Assembly (NCBI RefSeq): GCF_020141465.1
Contig: NZ_JAHSPD010000001.1
Location: 2,152,374-2,216,373 of the forward strand
Length of the DNA stretch: 64,000 nt
Direction of reading: 5' to 3'
Origin: Roseovarius carneus
GTDB lineage: Bacteria; Pseudomonadota; Alphaproteobacteria; Rhodobacterales; Rhodobacteraceae
Shown here: in pieces, positions 59,129 through 64,000 of the stretch
How the letters are laid out: each line of letters starts with the position of its first letter
Position numbering within the stretch: the first letter of the stretch is position 1
Position numbers and translations under genes: made by a program
The notes under the pieces: model-generated
What the model was told of the DNA's origin: nothing
Database searches by the model: none
The model's input: only the letters and a program-made list of their open reading frames with translations

Positions 59129-59264
59129 CCCGCAACCTTGCCGGGACGGTCTCGTGCGGGTCATTCATATATGACGCTGTAATGGCGCGCTGTTCGAGGT
59201 GGAGCATGGCTCCAACAACACCCGCAAGGGGGCCACAGAACGCGAAAATGCGAAGGAAAAGCAG

Positions 59265-59930
59265 ATGTTTGCGGTTATGAAAACCGGCGGCAAGCAGTAT
59301 AAGGTCAAATCTGGCGATATGCTGCGCGTCGAAAAACTGGCAGCGGATGCCGGTGAGACAATTCAATTCAACGACGTGCTGATGCTGGGCGGTGATGCGC
59401 CCGTGATCGGTGCGCCGATGGTGGATGGTGCGGCCGTGCAGGCCGAGGTCATCGACCAGGTCAAGGGTGACAAGGTCATCCACTTTGTCAAGCGCCGCCG
59501 TAAGCATGGCAGCCAGCGTACCAAAGGTCACCGCCAGCAGCTGACGCTTCTGCGGATCACCGAGATCCTTGCGAAAGGCGCTGACAAATCCGGCGTGAAA
59601 GCGGCGATGGGTGCAGGCTCCGTCTCTGGTGCGGCACTGAGCGCTGCGGCCCCCAAGGCGGCCAAAGCCGAAAAGAAAGCCCCCAAGGCCGATGCGAAAG
59701 CCGAGAAAGCAGCTCCCAAAGCGGCGAAAGCTGCGGGCGGCGACGATCTGAAACAGCTGTCGGGCGTTGGTCCCGCGCTGGAGAAGAAGCTGCACGAAGC
59801 TGGCGTGACAAGCTTTGCCCAGATCGCAGCATGGTCCCCCGAGGACGTGGCTGCGATGGACGAGAAGCTGTCCTTCAAGGGCCGGATCGATCGCGAAGGC
59901 TGGATCGACCAAGCCAAAAAACTTAGCTAA
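59265..59930 (+). CDS. rplU: 50S ribosomal protein L21 with C-terminal helix-hairpin-helix extension
   Basis: Residues 1 to about 103 are a normal L21, from [20 protein letters not shown] to the [19 protein letters not shown] region and LLRITEIL. The full 221 residues are twice the usual length. A low-complexity Ala/Lys linker (about residues 122-162) joins L21 to a helix-hairpin-helix-like domain ([19 protein letters not shown], then [17 protein letters not shown]). Similar tails occur on L21 in related alphaproteobacteria. The start at 59265 follows GAAGGAAAA; the frame is open 22 codons upstream, but that part lacks L21 character. rpmA follows 11 bases later. Confidence 0.93.
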   Translation: MFAVMKTGGKQYKVKSGDMLRVEKLAADAGETIQFNDVLMLGGDAPVIGAPMVDGAAVQAEVIDQVKGDKVIHFVKRRRKHGSQRTKGHRQQLTLLRITEILAKGADKSGVKAAMGAGSVSGAALSAAAPKAAKAEKKAPKADAKAEKAAPKAAKAAGGDDLKQLSGVGPALEKKLHEAGVTSFAQIAAWSPEDVAAMDEKLSFKGRIDREGWIDQAKKLS

Positions 59931-59941
59931 GGAGAGACCAG

Positions 59942-60211
59942 ATGGCACATAAAAAAGCAGGCGGCTCATCCCGTAACGGGCGCGACTCAGCTGGTCGTCG
60001 CCTTGGCGTCAAAAAATATGGCGGCGAAGCCGTTATCCCCGGTAACATCATCATGCGTCAGCGCGGCACGAAAATGTGGCCGGGCGAGGGCGTGGGCCTT
60101 GGTAAGGATCACACGATCTTTGCCGTTGTCGAAGGCAATGTGAAGTTCCACAAGGGCATGAAAGGCCGCACCTTTATTTCGGTTCTGCCGGTGGCGGAGG
60201 CCGCCGAATAA
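59942..60211 (+). CDS. rpmA: 50S ribosomal protein L27
   Basis: L27 is a small basic protein of the large ribosomal subunit whose N-terminus reaches the peptidyl-transferase centre. The 89-residue product has the family signature [22 protein letters not shown] and [19 protein letters not shown]. No N-terminal cleavage extension of the Firmicutes type is present. TAAGGAGAG precedes the start. It is the second gene of the rplU-rpmA operon and is followed by a terminator. Confidence 0.97.
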   Translation: MAHKKAGGSSRNGRDSAGRRLGVKKYGGEAVIPGNIIMRQRGTKMWPGEGVGLGKDHTIFAVVEGNVKFHKGMKGRTFISVLPVAEAAE

Positions 60212-60239
60212 GCCGACCGAAGGGTTCAGTCTAGAATTC

Positions 60240-60272
60240 AAAGGGGGATCGGCGCGGGCCGGTCCCCTTTTT
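60240..60272 (+). terminator. Terminator after rpmA
   Basis: AAAGGGG (60240-60246) pairs with CCCCTTT (60264-60270), with additional GC-rich pairing inside the loop (CGGC with GCCG), and the stem runs into TTTTT. It closes the ribosomal protein operon before the acetyltransferase gene. Confidence 0.85.
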
Positions 60273-60301
60273 ATATTTTCAGGGCGGGAGGCCCTTTGGG
60301 C

Positions 60302-60853
60302 ATGATGCCAGATACCAGTGCAGATATGACGCTTGGCCAGCCGTTGATCACTGCCGCGCGCTTTGATTTGCGGCCGCTTCGTGTGTCTGACGCAGGGCTG
60401 ATCGCACTTCATACCGGCGACAAGCGTGTGGCACAGATGACGGGCTCTATTCCCCATCCGCTGCCGCCCGGCGCGGTTGAGGCCTACATCGCCAGCGTTC
60501 AGGCCCCGGATCGCACACAAAGCGCGTGGGCGATGGATGCGTCGCGTCTTGGTGGTGCCGAGGTTCAGGGCGTTGTGTTGTTGAAACACGTGGATCATGA
60601 TGCCTCCGAGATCGGTTTTTGGGTCGCGCCGCAGATCTGGAATTCCGGCCTCGCATCAGAGGCAGTGCGCGCGCTTATCGAGGCCAATCCGCGCGCCAGC
60701 CGGGTGATCTATGCCACTGTTTTCCAAGACAATGCCGCCTCCGCCCGTGTTCTGACGAAGTGCGGGTTTCAGCATCTCGGCAATGCCGAGGGTTTTTGCG
60801 TGGCGCGCGATGCGACATTGCCCACATGGACCTACAGCCTCAAATGCGATTGA
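60302..60853 (+). CDS. GNAT family N-acetyltransferase
   Basis: The 183-residue protein resembles the RimJ/RimL-type branch of GNAT acetyltransferases. It starts with TAARFDLRPLRVSDAGLIAL and has the acetyl-CoA-binding region around EIGFWVAPQIWNSGLASEAV and FQDNAASARVLTKCGFQHLG. The substrate is unknown. The ATG at 60302 is chosen; a TTG six bases upstream sits closer to the GGGAGG site and could be used instead. It is conserved in position between rpmA and obgE in related genomes. Confidence 0.85.
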   Translation: MMPDTSADMTLGQPLITAARFDLRPLRVSDAGLIALHTGDKRVAQMTGSIPHPLPPGAVEAYIASVQAPDRTQSAWAMDASRLGGAEVQGVVLLKHVDHDASEIGFWVAPQIWNSGLASEAVRALIEANPRASRVIYATVFQDNAASARVLTKCGFQHLGNAEGFCVARDATLPTWTYSLKCD

Positions 60854-60876
60854 GCCATGTGGGCGTTTTCGGGTAA

Positions 60877-63014
<2,138 letters not shown>

Positions 63015-63055
63015 TAAAAGAGTCCCGAGGTGCCATGAGAAAAGGAGCCGAGCCG

Positions 63056-64000
63056 ATGAAAGACATGACCAATATCCCGGCCCTTATGGCCCAGATCGGG
63101 GCCTGCGCACGCGCCGCCGCGACCGAGCTGAGCATCGTGCCAAGCGCCCAGAAAGACGTGGCTCTGCGCGCCGCCGCCGATGCGATCGAGGCGCGCAGCG
63201 CGGCGATTCTCATGGCCAATGCCGCGGATCTGGATGCGGCCCGTGAAAAGGGGCTGAGCGCGGCGATGATTGACCGGCTGACCTTGGACGCGGACCGGAT
63301 CAAGGGCATCGCGGACGGTTTGCGCGCTGTGGCGGATCAGCCCGATCCGGTGGGCGAAGTTCTGGCCGAGTGGAACCAGCCTACGGGCCTCAACATCCGC
63401 CGGGTCCGCACGCCTTTGGGTGTGATCGGCGTGATCTATGAAAGCCGGCCCAACGTGACGGCGGATGCAGGCGCGCTCTGCCTCAAATCCGGCAATGCGG
63501 TGATCCTGCGCGGCGGGTCCGAGAGTTTCCAGTCTTCGAGCGCGATCCATGCCTGCCTCATTGAGGGCTTGCGCGCGGCGGATCTGCCCGAGGAAGCGAT
63601 TCAGCTTGTGCCCACGCGCGATCGCGCGGCGGTCAGCGAAATGCTGACCATGACGGGCGTGATCGACGTGATCGTGCCGCGCGGTGGCAAGGGCCTCGTG
63701 GGCCTCGTGCAACGCGAGGCGCGCGTGCCGGTCTTCGCCCATCTGGAGGGCATCGTGCATATCTATGTGGACGCCGCCGCCGACCCGCAAAAGGCGATGG
63801 ATGTGGTGCTCAACGCCAAGACGCGGCGGACGGGTGTTTGTGGTGCGGCGGAATGCCTGCTGATCCACCGCGACATTGCCGAGGGCTTGGGCCGTGCGCT
63901 GATCGAAGCGCTTCTGGAGGCCGGGGTGGAGGTGCGCGCGGACAGCACGCTGTCTGCGATCCCGGGCAGCGTGCCCGCGACTGACGCCGACTGGGGCTGC
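63056..64000 (+). CDS. proA: Glutamate-5-semialdehyde dehydrogenase (partial, C-terminus off the right edge)
   Basis: ProA reduces glutamyl 5-phosphate to glutamate semialdehyde with NADPH, directly after ProB. The window holds 315 codons of a family of about 420. Conserved parts are [20 protein letters not shown] near residue 119 and the catalytic Cys in [14 protein letters not shown] near residue 261. The ATG at 63056 is chosen for the AAAGGAG nine bases upstream; another ATG lies seven codons earlier. The frame is still open at the right edge. Confidence 0.95.
   Translation, partial: MKDMTNIPALMAQIGACARAAATELSIVPSAQKDVALRAAADAIEARSAAILMANAADLDAAREKGLSAAMIDRLTLDADRIKGIADGLRAVADQPDPVGEVLAEWNQPTGLNIRRVRTPLGVIGVIYESRPNVTADAGALCLKSGNAVILRGGSESFQSSSAIHACLIEGLRAADLPEEAIQLVPTRDRAAVSEMLTMTGVIDVIVPRGGKGLVGLVQREARVPVFAHLEGIVHIYVDAAADPQKAMDVVLNAKTRRTGVCGAAECLLIHRDIAEGLGRALIEALLEAGVEVRADSTLSAIPGSVPATDADWGC

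Overview
The window is GC-rich alphaproteobacterial DNA carrying most of a photosynthesis gene cluster (PGC) of the Rhodobacteraceae type (Roseobacter/Rhodobacter lineage). Three things support this placement. The order crtEF-bchCXYZ-pufQBALMX-dxs, bchG-orf427-bchP-idi, ppsR-ppaA and bchFNBHLM-lhaA-puhABC-acsF-puhE-hemA-cycA is typical of that family. A pufX-like gene replaces pufC. The right flank, rplU-rpmA-GNAT-obgE-proB-proA, is familiar from the same family. The only Mg-protoporphyrin ester cyclase visible is the oxygen-dependent AcsF, which fits an aerobic anoxygenic phototroph. Genus cannot be decided from the window.

Layout. Positions 1-3.5 kb hold carotenoid genes: crtD (cut by the left edge), then divergent crtE and crtF. 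From 3.6 to 13.8 kb a rightward run makes bacteriochlorophyll from chlorophyllide (bchC, X, Y, Z), the LH1-reaction-centre core (pufQBALMX) and the isoprenoid precursor enzyme Dxs. A 47-codon gene not usually named sits between bchX and bchY. From 20.2 down to 13.9 kb lie leftward genes: the regulators ppaA and ppsR, then bchG, an MFS gene, bchP and idi, which build and attach the pigment tail. From 20.5 to 36.5 kb a tightly packed rightward run covers the Mg branch of tetrapyrrole synthesis, RC-H and its assembly factors, ALA synthase and cytochrome c2. It ends at a strong terminator.

Four promoter regions (crtE, bchC, bchG, bchF) carry exact TGT-N12-ACA operators of the PpsR type, seven in all. 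Several overlap plausible sigma70 elements, so the local ppsR and ppaA genes probably control this cluster according to oxygen and light.

Positions 36.6-47.1 kb hold nitrogen and osmolyte metabolism. One part is a dimethylglycine-dehydrogenase-like flavoprotein with a choline-kinase-like enzyme, divergent from a DeoR regulator, an inositol-monophosphatase-like phosphatase and a GlxA-type regulator. The rest is an ectoine hydrolase (doeA) and an agmatine-to-putrescine operon (aguB plus two aguA-like genes). Positions 47.1-53.1 kb hold a complete leftward Mrp-type Na+/H+ antiporter operon with a fused A-B subunit.

Positions 53.2-57.1 kb form a small, locally AT-rich accessory island beside a tRNA-Ser(CGA) gene. 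It holds a decayed IS1595-type transposase, a decayed integrase without its catalytic domain, a DUF6471 protein and several unknown proteins. The right end is housekeeping: two DUF2059 proteins, ribosomal L21 (with an extra C-terminal domain) and L27, an acetyltransferase, Obg, ProB, and ProA cut by the right edge.
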